NCBI GenBank assembly: GCA_002501695.1
Contig: DANZ01000025.1
Location: 1-26,187, forward strand
Direction: 5' to 3'
Length of the DNA: 26,187 bases
Origin: Methanolobus sp. UBA474
Lineage (GTDB): Archaea > Halobacteriota > Methanosarcinia > Methanosarcinales > Methanosarcinaceae
The notes under the pieces were generated by a model. That model had not been told where the DNA came from. It made no database searches and saw nothing but the letters and a program-made list of their open reading frames with translations. Both the position numbers and the translations under genes were made by a program. Numbering within the stretch: position 1 is the first letter of the stretch; each line of letters begins with the position of its first letter. This document shows, piece by piece, positions 1 through 8,890 of this stretch.

Positions 1-1
1 C

Positions 2-772
2 TTTTTCCGAAAAATATATGGACGAATTGATGCTTTTGTTGCAGTCAGTCCTTACGTCATAAAAGAACTTGAAAATTTAGATTTTAAGGGAAAGTCTCCT
101 CTAATTTTCCAAATAAATAATCCTATAGATGATTCCTTTTTTAAAATTTTAAAAGACAACAACGATCAACTTCTTATTTTCTATCCAGCAGTCATAAGGT
201 TGCTAAAAAATCAAATGGGTATAATTGATGCAATAAATGAAATAAAATTAAAAGTACCCAATCTTAAGCTAGTATTAGCAGGACCTATTGGTGAGAAAGA
301 ATACTTCAAGCAAGTCAATAGTGCAATAAATACATATAAAATCTCTAATATTGTCAAATACATTGGACAAGCTTCAAGAGATAAAATGCTTGAGTTATAT
401 AGTCAAGCATCAATAGTTTGTTTATTTTCCAAACAGGAGGTTCAGCCAATGATTTTACTTGAAGCGATGGCTGCTGGAGTTCCAGTAGTAGTATCAAATC
501 TTGATAGCATTTCAAGCATAGTAGAGGATGGAATAACAGGACATTTAATAGATCCGGATGATCAAAAAGGAATTGTGGAATGTCTTTTAAATTTGATAAC
601 GAATACTACTAAAAGAAAAGACATGGGGCAAAAAGCTAAAGAAATGGCAGGAACTAGATATCATGCAAATTTTGTTGCAAGACAAACCCTTGAAATGTAC
701 TCTATAATCTTGGAAAAAAATAAAAATAAATCTCTTATTAGCATAAATAACATTGAACCACAAAATTCATGA
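2..772 (+). CDS. Glycosyltransferase family 4, C-terminal part (5' truncated by window edge)
   Basis: The reading frame is open from base 2, so this is the last 256 residues of a gene that begins outside the window. The TTG near base 200 is internal. The segment holds the end of the N-terminal Rossmann domain (FVAVSPYVIKEL) and the full C-terminal nucleotide-sugar domain: the linker NNPIDDSFF, then KNQMG, then the GT4 EX7E signature in EVQPMILLEAMAAGVP. By family it transfers a sugar from an activated donor to a growing lipid- or glycan-linked acceptor on the cytoplasmic face of the membrane. Donor and acceptor cannot be read from sequence. It is strongly AT-rich like the next two genes, and all three lie head to tail, which suggests one glycan-assembly transcript. 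Confidence 0.88.
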   Translation, partial: FFRKIYGRIDAFVAVSPYVIKELENLDFKGKSPLIFQINNPIDDSFFKILKDNNDQLLIFYPAVIRLLKNQMGIIDAINEIKLKVPNLKLVLAGPIGEKEYFKQVNSAINTYKISNIVKYIGQASRDKMLELYSQASIVCLFSKQEVQPMILLEAMAAGVPVVVSNLDSISSIVEDGITGHLIDPDDQKGIVECLLNLITNTTKRKDMGQKAKEMAGTRYHANFVARQTLEMYSIILEKNKNKSLISINNIEPQNS

Positions 773-867
773 TGAAATTTTTCATATGATAGATGCTACC
801 TATTCAATTTGCTATAAGCACTTTCAATATATTATCAAAATATAATATTTTAATTTTAGGTTTTAAA

Positions 868-2778
868 ATGAAAATTAGCAATTTGTTTTTTAGTAAAGAT
901 ATAGATCAACTGCTTGCAACTCTAGGTATTATATTCGCAGTTATCTTAACGCTTTATCTCTCATTATCATTTAATCGCTTAATCTATGTTCTCCCGGGTA
1001 TACTTTCGATTTTAGCATTTTCATTATGGCTAATTATTCGAAATAAAGCTTCAATATCTCTAAACGACAAAAACAATCCTTTTTATTTCAAACTGTTGCA
1101 GATTGTGTTTTTTATTGTATTTTTCTTAAGTATTATTTCGCTATATACTAGGGAACATCTTTACGAAAGACCTCTTTTGTATTTTGTATTCACTTCAGTT
1201 ATGGTTGGAGTTCTGGCAATTCAAATCATGTTGATGGACGAGAACTCGTATACGGCTTTAATATTTTTTCAAGTTATATTAATCGGAGTTTCGCTTTCTT
1301 GGTCTCAACAGTTAATCTCATCAAGCTTGTTAGGTATAGATCCTTGGTATCATCAAGATGTGACATATAATATAGTTAATACTAATCATATTCCAGAAGG
1401 ATCATATTCTAAACTTCCCATGTTTCATTTACTCATTACATCAATTTTGATTTTAACAGAATTTGATTATAAATTTGCGTCTATGTTATCCATAAGTTTA
1501 TTACAAATTATATGTAATGTTCTTTTTCTCTTCCTCATTGCAAGATACATTTATTCTAAAAATATCAAAATCTGTTTTTTAGCTACATTACTGCTCATTA
1601 TTTCTAACTATCATATTTTCATGAGTTATTGGCTAATTCCAAATGGATTTGCAATGATATTCTTTTTACCAATTCTATTTGTTATGATAAAACTGAGAAA
1701 ATCTAGACCTGTAATAAGTACATTGATTTCCATTTTTTTTGCAATTACTTTAACCCTTACACATACAATTACAGCTATGTTCACGGCTATTACACTGTTT
1801 GTTTATTGGATTGGTTCTAATATATATCCGTTTATATATCCAAATAATTCTAACAATAAGTATCCCTATGCAGAAATAATTTCTATTAGTTATTGTACTC
1901 TCTTTCTTGTAATGATGGTAAGTTGGTGGAGTTTCGCTTCAGGGCATATTGTAGCATTATCAAAGTTAATTAAATGGGGATTTAGCATAGATTATTTTGT
2001 AAACACTCCACATGAAATATTAACTGAAAGTATCTATAATATACCACAGTCTGAACAATTATTTAATAATATAGGTATGTTCATATTTTTTTCATTATCT
2101 TTCATTGGTTTGTTTTTTATGATTTCAAATAAATATGTTAGCCACATATCTTTTAATTTTGCACTAATAGGAATAATGCCTCTTTCATTAGGATATCTTT
2201 TTTATATTACTGGAAATTCTATTATTGAACAGAGATGGTGGTATTTTGCTCAAATAATGTTATCTATACCTGTAGCATTATCTTTATTTTTAATATCACA
2301 GAGTTTAAAACGATTCAATATTGAACATATATTTATGTTTCTAGGAATTTCATTCATATCCTTCCTTTTAATAATGAGCCCACCTGCAAATGCTGATAAC
2401 CATGCCTTCTCTGAGAATAGTACTACATCATATGCATTGACAACTTCTGAATTAAAGGCTATTGAAACATCTTCCCGTATATGGGATGGTCTTATTAAAA
2501 CAGATACTTATTATTCAGGAACTCAAAGCTATAACCATAATACTGAATCATTTGATGAAGAATTATTTTATTATACAGACATAACTCTTCTAAGTAATGA
2601 TCTAGTATTACTTAGAAACAACATAGAAAATAAGCCCTTTATGGTTTTCCAATCTCTAGTAAATCCGCAAATTGAACTTATTCCCATATTTGAAACTGCT
2701 CATTATAGTAATATTTATTCGAGTGGAAGTGTGGAAGGGTACTTACATTTACCTATTATAAGCTCTAGAAAGATGTGA
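868..2778 (+). CDS. Polytopic membrane protein, GT-C-like (possible oligosaccharide transferase or polymerase)
   Basis: A protein of about 636 residues with ten or more hydrophobic segments and a short hydrophilic C-terminal part of about 120 residues after the last one. Between early membrane segments lies GIDPWYHQD (Asp about residue 158). It resembles the DPxYH-type acidic loop of GT-C enzymes such as STT3/AglB, which use polyprenyl-linked sugars. It is followed by PMFHLLITS, a pattern seen in archaeal uncharacterised GT-C-like membrane proteins. RWWYFAQ lies before a late helix. The start at 868 is preferred because AGG lies 7 bases upstream and the membrane-protein N terminus begins there. 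An in-frame ATG at 793 would add 25 residues. It sits between two GT4 genes, so a role in glycan assembly or polymerisation is an inference. The GT-C assignment rests on one motif and topology. Confidence 0.72.
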   Translation: MKISNLFFSKDIDQLLATLGIIFAVILTLYLSLSFNRLIYVLPGILSILAFSLWLIIRNKASISLNDKNNPFYFKLLQIVFFIVFFLSIISLYTREHLYERPLLYFVFTSVMVGVLAIQIMLMDENSYTALIFFQVILIGVSLSWSQQLISSSLLGIDPWYHQDVTYNIVNTNHIPEGSYSKLPMFHLLITSILILTEFDYKFASMLSISLLQIICNVLFLFLIARYIYSKNIKICFLATLLLIISNYHIFMSYWLIPNGFAMIFFLPILFVMIKLRKSRPVISTLISIFFAITLTLTHTITAMFTAITLFVYWIGSNIYPFIYPNNSNNKYPYAEIISISYCTLFLVMMVSWWSFASGHIVALSKLIKWGFSIDYFVNTPHEILTESIYNIPQSEQLFNNIGMFIFFSLSFIGLFFMISNKYVSHISFNFALIGIMPLSLGYLFYITGNSIIEQRWWYFAQIMLSIPVALSLFLISQSLKRFNIEHIFMFLGISFISFLLIMSPPANADNHAFSENSTTSYALTTSELKAIETSSRIWDGLIKTDTYYSGTQSYNHNTESFDEELFYYTDITLLSNDLVLLRNNIENKPFMVFQSLVNPQIELIPIFETAHYSNIYSSGSVEGYLHLPIISSRKM

Positions 2779-2800
2779 TATTATTACTAAAAATAAATTA

Positions 2801-3958
2801 ATGTTTATTATATATTATTCTGACTTGAACTCTCATGATGGTTCAAATACCCATATTTTAGAGTTGCTGCATAATCTAAATAAATATGTAGATGCTAAGC
2901 TCTTTGCTCCAAAAGGCAAACAAAAAGTAGATATTCTTAATTTGAGATATATTCCCTATTTTAAAGTAAAATATTTAGGCAGTCTTTCTTATGAACTCAG
3001 TTTGGGTTTGCATCTAGTTTATTATTTTAGTAGGACAAAACCTCAAATAGTTTATCTGAGGCAGAATTCTATATCTTTTTTACCAGTTATTCTGTGCAAG
3101 ATTTTTAGAATTCGGGTGATTGTCGAAATAAATGGACTTATTCATGATGAATTTTTCATGCAATCTAATAACAAAAGTATTTTTTCAAAAATCTATGGGT
3201 ATCTCTGTCTCAAATCTGAAAAATTCAATTACAAAAATTGTTCTAAAATAATCTCTGTAACTGATAGATTGAAAGAAGAGCTTTCCAAAATATATGGAAT
3301 TCAGTCGAATAATATAGCTGTGATTAACAATGGTGCAAACACTGATTTATTTAAACCAACAGATTCTCAAGAAGCAAAAAGTATATTGAACCTTTGTCCA
3401 TATAAGAATTATGTATGTTTTGTAGGAAACCTAGCTCCTTGGCAAGGAGTCGAATATATTATAGAGGCATCACCTCTTATTTTAGAAAAAGAGCCTAATA
3501 CCTTATTTTTAATAGTCGGTGATGGCACCATGAAACAAAAGCTGCTAAAGCTTGCATTAGACTTAAAAGTTGCAGATAGTTTCATTTTTACAGGAAATGT
3601 TGCTTACGAAACAGTTCCTATTTATATAAATGCAAGTAATGTTTGTGTAGTCCCTAAAAAGCCTTTAAAATCCGGTTACTCTCCTTTAAAACTTTATGAA
3701 TATATGGCTTGTGGTAAACCTATTATTGCTAGTAATGTCAATGGATTCGAAATACTTGAACAAATTAACGCTGGTTTGTTGGTAAATCCAGAGAATTCTG
3801 CAGAGCTTAGTAGTGCTGCAATTAAATTACTCTCAGATTCACATTTAGGAAATATGATGGGTTGGCAAGGGTGTGATTACGTTGGAAAACACCACAGCTG
3901 GAATGCTGTAGCAAAGAAAGTATTAGATGTCTGTGAAAATACATTGGAGGTAAAATAA
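2801..3958 (+). CDS. Glycosyltransferase family 4
   Basis: A complete 385-residue GT-B fold enzyme. The N-terminal acceptor domain opens with MFIIYYSDLNSHDGSNTH and includes VIVEINGLIHDE. The C-terminal donor domain has GNLAPWQGVEYIIEA, LIVGDGTMK, FTGNVAYETVP and SPLKLYEYMACGKPIIAS. The last keeps the second Glu of EX7E while the first is replaced, as in many GT4 members with an SPLKL motif. It should add a sugar to a cytoplasmic lipid-linked glycan; specificity is unknown. The start at 2801 lies 22 bases after the preceding stop. The stop is 1 base before the wecB start, so translation is probably coupled. Codon use is strongly AT-biased, unlike the following wecB. Confidence 0.9.
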   Translation: MFIIYYSDLNSHDGSNTHILELLHNLNKYVDAKLFAPKGKQKVDILNLRYIPYFKVKYLGSLSYELSLGLHLVYYFSRTKPQIVYLRQNSISFLPVILCKIFRIRVIVEINGLIHDEFFMQSNNKSIFSKIYGYLCLKSEKFNYKNCSKIISVTDRLKEELSKIYGIQSNNIAVINNGANTDLFKPTDSQEAKSILNLCPYKNYVCFVGNLAPWQGVEYIIEASPLILEKEPNTLFLIVGDGTMKQKLLKLALDLKVADSFIFTGNVAYETVPIYINASNVCVVPKKPLKSGYSPLKLYEYMACGKPIIASNVNGFEILEQINAGLLVNPENSAELSSAAIKLLSDSHLGNMMGWQGCDYVGKHHSWNAVAKKVLDVCENTLEVK

Positions 3959-3959
3959 T

Positions 3960-5021
3960 ATGAAAATTCTATCAATAATAGGTGCCCGTCCCCAATTCAT
4001 AAAATGTGCTCATGTTTCGCGTAAACTGAGGCAACATCATGAAGAAATCCTTGTACATACCGGCCAGCATTATAATTCAAACATGTCGGATGTCTTCTTT
4101 AAAGAGTTAGGCATTCCTGAACCGGACCACAATTTGGGGATAGGATCAGGTTCACATGGTGAGCAAACCGGTAAGATGTTAGTTGAGATCGAAAAGATAA
4201 TTCTTAAAGGGCAACTTGATCTTGTTCTTGTTTACGGGGATACGAATTCCACTCTTGCCGGAGCACTGGCAGCCTCCAAACTTCAGATTCCTGTGGCCCA
4301 TGTTGAGGCTGGCCTTCGTTCTTTTGATAGATCGATGCCTGAAGAGATTAATAGAATACTTACAGACCATGCTTCTGACATACTGTTCTGTCCCACTGAA
4401 ACGGCAATCCGGAATCTTAAGAATGAAGGCATTACAGAAGGTGTCCACAATGTTGGAGATGTGATGGTAGATGCACTTCTGTGTAACATCAAGATTGCAG
4501 GGGAAAAGTCAAAGATACTTGAAGATATGAACTTGTCACCAAAAGATTTTATGGTTGCAACCGTACACCGAGCCTCAAATACAGATAGTATTGAAAATAT
4601 GTCATCTATAGTAAATGCGTTCTGTAGTGCAGATGCCAATATTATATTCCCTGTACACCCAAGGACCGAGAAATGTCTCCGTCAATATGGACTCTGGGAT
4701 GAACTATGTCAGCACGTGAAGGTCATATCTCCAGTCGGTTATCTTGACATGCTAAAGCTCATGTCCAATTCCAGAAAGATTCTCACAGATTCCGGCGGGA
4801 TCCAGAAAGAGGCATATATATTGGGTATCCCATGTATCACGATGCGTGAGAACACAGAATGGGTGGAAACTGTCAATGATGGATGGAATATGTTAGTTGG
4901 AGCGGATTATAGTAAGATTGTTGAAGGAATCAATGGGTTTGAAGACGCTCATGTGAAAGGTAATATTTTTGGGTGTGGGGATGCTGCAGAGAAAATTATT
5001 GACACTATTAATAGATTCTAA
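3960..5021 (+). CDS. wecB: UDP-N-acetylglucosamine 2-epimerase (non-hydrolysing)
   Basis: Converts UDP-GlcNAc to UDP-ManNAc, precursor for ManNAc or ManNAcA units in archaeal surface glycans. The 353 residues match family length. Visible family motifs, in order: GARPQFIKC (usual GTRPEIIK), VYGDTNSTLAG, HVEAGLRS, PEEINRILTDH, TVHRASNTD, PVHPRT, and DSGGIQKEAYILGIPCITMRE. A GGAGG at 3946-3950 precedes the ATG by 9 bases, one of the clearest ribosome sites in this part of the window. The late motif reads ENTEWVETV rather than TERPETV, which places it in a different WecB branch from the two decayed copies on the opposite strand. Base composition is clearly less AT-rich than the three genes before it. 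Confidence 0.95.
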   Translation: MKILSIIGARPQFIKCAHVSRKLRQHHEEILVHTGQHYNSNMSDVFFKELGIPEPDHNLGIGSGSHGEQTGKMLVEIEKIILKGQLDLVLVYGDTNSTLAGALAASKLQIPVAHVEAGLRSFDRSMPEEINRILTDHASDILFCPTETAIRNLKNEGITEGVHNVGDVMVDALLCNIKIAGEKSKILEDMNLSPKDFMVATVHRASNTDSIENMSSIVNAFCSADANIIFPVHPRTEKCLRQYGLWDELCQHVKVISPVGYLDMLKLMSNSRKILTDSGGIQKEAYILGIPCITMRENTEWVETVNDGWNMLVGADYSKIVEGINGFEDAHVKGNIFGCGDAAEKIIDTINRF

Positions 5022-5083
5022 ATATGCTCCTACTAATGGAATAACACTATATAAGTAAGGCAATGACTCTTTACCTGGAAACT

Positions 5084-6466
5084 TCAGTATTCATTCATTT
5101 TCTCTTCCTGTGATCTCTTAATAGTCACATTTGAGATTGCTTTAAGGTTTAACCAGAAATCAATCAGATACATCAATAGCATTATCAGTCCGTATATTGT
5201 TAGGGTTGTCATTACAGGTAACATTAATTGATGGCTGATATAAAATCCTGTGAAGACAGTACTTGTTCGTGCAATATTCCATGCAAATACCCAATTATTA
5301 TACCCATATATGTCTAATCTTGATGTGGGGGAGAAAATGAATTGTGGTATCACCAACAGTGCTAAAGGAAGGCAAAAGTAGCCAGCTGTGCTCCATACAT
5401 CTCCAAAAACAAAAGGAAATATTATTGGAGAAATCAATGCAATTGACCCTATAAATGGAACAGCAATAAAAATCATGTGTCGGATGGTAGAAATGTATAT
5501 AGGACGTAGTTCATATGCCTTCTCCCGCATCAGTTTTGAAGCATCGCCCATAAAAGCTTGAGCAATTGAGCCTGATATAAAAGCTCCAGGTAATACCAGC
5601 ATGCTCTGAGCTAAGCTATATAAGCCAACAGTCTGGCTACCATAAATAGATAATAGCATAAAAACCGGAAGTTGAAATGAAAGGGAATTGATAATCATCG
5701 CTGGGAAATTATAAAGAGGGAAACTGTAATATTTCCTCGCAACAGTTATAATTGTCCCATATTTTGTTTTTTTCAGTTCATTCCAGTCATTTTTCCATAT
5801 TTTCCTGGCAAATGTTCCAATGCCAAATACCTGTGAAACAATATGCCCAATTATCAGACCAAGAGGACCATAAGCAAAAACTCCTAGAATTATTTTAAAG
5901 AATGCACCACTTATACCCTGATTAATCTTGGTGGAAGCGATCCTTTTGTAATCTCTGTTCCTTACTGTCCAGTAGTTGAGCACATTATATAATCCAGAAC
6001 CAAAAAAACCTATCACAAGCAGCCAAATATATTTTTCTATAATATCCATGTGTAAATAGTATATCAGGGAGTTCTTTAAGAACAGAAAAATTATTGAAAA
6101 GACTATTGATGTAGTAATTAGAGATAACATGCATAACCAAAAAATGCTTGCAGCTTCATCTGTATCTTGTGGTAAAACTAATGCAATATCATATGTGAAT
6201 GACGCAGCAACAACAATTACTGATAGTATTGAAGCATATGCTGCAAGCAAGCCAAAGTCTGCAGGCGTATATACTCTTGTAATAATGGGCATTGTCAGAA
6301 CGTTTAGCAGCTGAGCTAGCACTGTGCCACTGCCCAATATCAGGACACCTTTATATATTGGGTATTTCACAATAAAGTTATTAATGTGGACTTCCGTTTT
6401 TTTAAGTTGTTTTGAATCATTTATTATTTTTTTTATATTTTTATGCATTGTTGTGCAAATCCTCAT
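5084..6466 (-). CDS. Wzx-type polysaccharide flippase (MOP superfamily)
   Basis: A 460-residue membrane protein with about 12 to 14 hydrophobic segments. The first is GVLILGSGTVLAQLLNV, followed by TMPIITRVYTPADFGLLAAY, a signature of oligosaccharide flippases of the MOP/MVF group. By family it moves undecaprenyl- or dolichyl-linked glycan units from the cytoplasmic to the outer face of the membrane. The ATG at 6466 gives a 6-residue leader before MHKNIKK. The ATG at 6448 is equally plausible, since GAGG lies about 12 bases before it. It is the last gene of the minus-strand polysaccharide set and converges on wecB with a 62-base gap that holds no clear terminator hairpin. Confidence 0.88.
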   Translation of the reverse strand: MRICTTMHKNIKKIINDSKQLKKTEVHINNFIVKYPIYKGVLILGSGTVLAQLLNVLTMPIITRVYTPADFGLLAAYASILSVIVVAASFTYDIALVLPQDTDEAASIFWLCMLSLITTSIVFSIIFLFLKNSLIYYLHMDIIEKYIWLLVIGFFGSGLYNVLNYWTVRNRDYKRIASTKINQGISGAFFKIILGVFAYGPLGLIIGHIVSQVFGIGTFARKIWKNDWNELKKTKYGTIITVARKYYSFPLYNFPAMIINSLSFQLPVFMLLSIYGSQTVGLYSLAQSMLVLPGAFISGSIAQAFMGDASKLMREKAYELRPIYISTIRHMIFIAVPFIGSIALISPIIFPFVFGDVWSTAGYFCLPLALLVIPQFIFSPTSRLDIYGYNNWVFAWNIARTSTVFTGFYISHQLMLPVMTTLTIYGLIMLLMYLIDFWLNLKAISNVTIKRSQEEKMNEY

Positions 6467-6527
6467 GGATTATACTTTAATAATGCTAGAAAGAACATTT
6501 CGTAATCAATTACCAAACACTTCCTAT

Positions 6528-7571
6528 TCATTGAAGGTTATTTTTCCATATGTTATTGAATATTTCCTGTCCACTTGTCACCCAAGCATCCTTTTCTTGG
6601 CAATATTTTAGTATTTTCTCATATAATTCCAGATTCTCTTCCTGCATATAGGTATTATGCCATAAGATAGTGATCACACCTCTGCATTGTTCTACCCTGT
6701 CAATCAACTGCTTTGTAAGCTCCCATGCTTTTTTAAAATCGAGCCTCATGTAATCTCTTAAAAGAGTGCAATCCATTACTACGAGTGGGATTTCAACTAT
6801 CTCTATCTCTTTACCAGTATTCAGATTAAAAGGCTTGAAAGGATGACACATTCCATTCCTAAACCCTGCGCAGTCTGTATATCCGTAAGTTGTATCATAT
6901 TTGAAGCCTGCTTTGCTCAGTAATTCCCAGGTATCCGGTGTTTTGAATCGAAGGTAATGATTTCTGTAGCCTACAACTTCCTTTCCTAAAATTGTTTCAA
7001 GCATCTTCTTTTTTTGTATCAAATCTTCAAGGTTGTTATAGGATTCATGCCCCCCATGTAATCCCACTTCCCATCCCTTTTCAGAGATATACCTGATTTC
7101 ATCAGCAACTTCTTCCAAACTGTAATTATAGTCTCTTTCATCGGGCTTCAATGCAAGGAAATAGAAACTGGATTTCGCACCAAATCTTCCCTCAAGCTCC
7201 ATTATTTCTTTAAAATTCCAGTATGGATGTTGCTTTTTTTTAAGGATGTGAAATGAGTACTGCATAGCATTTTTAAAATCTCCTTTTAATGCAGATGTCA
7301 GGGATTTAGAAGCACAGTTTTTTATACTAGTCCTTAATACATCGATATCGTGTGTAAGACAGACAGCAAATTTTTTTCCATCCGGGTATTCGGGCTCATA
7401 ACCATTTTCTATTAAATATCTGGATACAAGTGGCTCCATTACATTCCTATGTTGACTTAAATAGTAAGGAAACCTTTCATATCTGTCTGAAAATAGTGGG
7501 TTATATTCTTCCTTTTTCGTGAAGATATCCCACATTTTAGGATTTTCACTTATCTTGTTTATAATATCCAT
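6528..7571 (-). CDS. Polysaccharide deacetylase family protein (NodB-like)
   Basis: A 347-residue protein with a NodB-type fold. CLTHDID near residue 70 is the metal-binding and catalytic Asp motif, WEVGLHGGHES is the His-rich motif, and ILWHN near the C terminus is the last motif. The core FSFYFLAL-type strand is also present (SSFYFLALKPDE). By family such enzymes remove N- or O-acetyl groups from cell-surface sugars; the substrate here is unknown. There is no signal peptide, so it may act on a cytoplasmic lipid-linked or nucleotide-linked intermediate. The start has GGTGTGAG just upstream. It lies 3 bases after the acetyltransferase stop at 7575, so the two are probably co-translated. Acetylation and deacetylation genes side by side fit amino-sugar modification. 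Confidence 0.86.
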   Translation of the reverse strand: MDIINKISENPKMWDIFTKKEEYNPLFSDRYERFPYYLSQHRNVMEPLVSRYLIENGYEPEYPDGKKFAVCLTHDIDVLRTSIKNCASKSLTSALKGDFKNAMQYSFHILKKKQHPYWNFKEIMELEGRFGAKSSFYFLALKPDERDYNYSLEEVADEIRYISEKGWEVGLHGGHESYNNLEDLIQKKKMLETILGKEVVGYRNHYLRFKTPDTWELLSKAGFKYDTTYGYTDCAGFRNGMCHPFKPFNLNTGKEIEIVEIPLVVMDCTLLRDYMRLDFKKAWELTKQLIDRVEQCRGVITILWHNTYMQEENLELYEKILKYCQEKDAWVTSGQEIFNNIWKNNLQ

Positions 7572-7574
7572 TTC

Positions 7575-8171
7575 TCACACCAATTGTTTTGAATCAAGTA
7601 TTCCAGTTGCTTTAATAATCAGCCCTTCAGATCCCTTACAACTAATTTTTTTTGCAGGAATACCCGCAATGGTTATATTTCTCTCATTGAATGATTTTGT
7701 TACTACTGCTCCAGCACCGATCGCAATTCCATCTGCAATCTCAATATCACCAAAGATTTTGACTCCCGGTCCAATATACACGTTGTTTCCAATTGTAGGT
7801 GCTACATTGCTATAGCCAGCTCTCGTTCCAATACTGGTACATACATGTATCCTGCAATTTGCACCAATCTTTGCATTACTATTAACTACAATTGTACCTC
7901 GATGACCAATTGACAGGCCAGGGCCAAATACATTAGGACTTATTGTGAATCCAAGCATTATGCTCAACATGTGGAATTTTAAATATAGATACTTACGGAA
8001 GGGAACGTAGATACTTGATTTCTTACAGTTATTATAGTATTCTACTTTCCTTAATAGCCTTTGAAATGTCCATATTTCATCCAAAAAGACTCTTGGCCTT
8101 TTAGCAGTTTCATTTAATGCAATTCTATCTGCTTCAAGGTAATATTTGTAGTCTTCTTTTGATTTAATCAT
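7575..8171 (-). CDS. Serine O-acetyltransferase-like hexapeptide acetyltransferase
   Basis: A 198-residue protein with an alpha-helical N-terminal part and a left-handed beta-helix made of hexapeptide repeats from about residue 85 (GLSIGHRGTIVVNSNAKIG, then CTSIGTRAGY, then IGNNVYIGPGVKIFGDIEI). GAGAVVTKSF and AGIPAKKIS form the usual end of the helix. His in GHRGT is the expected catalytic base. By family it is a CysE/WbbJ-like acetyl-CoA transferase. In this context the acceptor is more likely a sugar than serine. Its ATG lies inside the last codons of the decayed wecB tail (ATGATTAA overlap), so it was once coupled to that gene. It may now lack its own ribosome site. Confidence 0.85.
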   Translation of the reverse strand: MIKSKEDYKYYLEADRIALNETAKRPRVFLDEIWTFQRLLRKVEYYNNCKKSSIYVPFRKYLYLKFHMLSIMLGFTISPNVFGPGLSIGHRGTIVVNSNAKIGANCRIHVCTSIGTRAGYSNVAPTIGNNVYIGPGVKIFGDIEIADGIAIGAGAVVTKSFNERNITIAGIPAKKISCKGSEGLIIKATGILDSKQLV

Positions 8172-8637
8172 CTAAAATCCTCTTTTTATCGTCAGGGAAG
8201 CATTTGATTTCTTTTTTCGGATAAATTCTTTTAATGATATTTTTAGCCGCATCACCATTCCCATAGGCATTCCTCCACACCTTGTCTACCTGCATCATCT
8301 GCTTAATGCACTTGGATACATTCTTTTCACCACACACCACATTCGTCCCCACCTCAACCGTCTCAGGCATCTTCCGTATTATCTATCATCGTAACGCAGG
8401 GCACACACCGGATACATGCTTCCCCCACTTTCACGCTTGCCCTAAAGCACTTATTTTTGACGGCTCCATCTAGCAATTCATGAAAACCTTTTTCTTCAAA
8501 GATATTATGCCATTTTTAAGAGTATTTACTACTCTTTGGTTGATATCCACATCAACTACATTGGCTCTATTGTTTGCAAACAGGAGTCCAGTCGGAAGAT
8601 CAATATAGCCCATTCCCAGAACACACATTTTTATCAC
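8164..8637 (-). pseudogene. Composite pseudogene: 5' wecC-type dehydrogenase fused to 3' wecB-type epimerase
   Basis: Read on the minus strand from a GTG at 8637 (or ATG at 8628), the first frame gives MCVLGMGYIDLPTGLLFANN and VVDVDINQRVVNTLKNG. This is the NAD-binding N terminus of a UDP-ManNAc/UDP-sugar 6-dehydrogenase (the usual GYIGLP reads GYIDLP). The frame stops at 8470. A one-base shift near 8500 restores FEEKGFHELLDGAVKNK, the expected continuation. Around 8410-8420 the text switches to the C-terminal part of a WecB epimerase (CVPCVTMIDNTE, then after another shift near 8371 PETVEVGTNVVCG and WRNAYGNGDAAKNII). About 250 residues of WecC and the first three quarters of WecB are missing. 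At least two frameshifts plus the deletion junction make it non-functional. The 68-residue open frame at 8164-8370 is only the epimerase tail. Confidence 0.82.
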
Positions 8638-8890
8638 TATTCCACTAACTGAAGATTATAACGAATATGTAAAATATAATAATAGTTAACCTCGATTTTT
8701 CAATTAAGACCCATTAGCAGCTACTACAACGAATGTTTCCCTTCCTTTGTTGCGTGCTCTATTTACCAGAGTTTTATTTTTTTTGTATATTGTAAAATAT
8801 ATTTATGAAGTAAGAATAATATCTTTTTTTCATCTGTAACTGAAGTACTTCTGCCTGAATTATTTTCCAAATTTGATTTCCATTTATCTG

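Noticed and set aside
4179..4639. Several open frames overlapping wecB
   Set aside because: All are shadows of wecB, which has complete motifs and a good ribosome site.
3960..5021. WecB lacking the TERPE motif as a sign of inactivation
   Set aside because: ENTEWVETV at this position occurs in a recognised branch of functional epimerases, and all other motifs are intact.
8282..8473. Open frame of 63 codons on the plus strand
   Set aside because: It is the reverse of the wecC-wecB pseudogene and has no protein features.
8638..8890. Short minus-strand frame (KNKTLVNRARNKGRETFVVV) in the gap after the acetyltransferase
   Set aside because: Only about 30 codons after a stop, no match I can recognise, no start or ribosome site; treated as non-coding AT-rich sequence.
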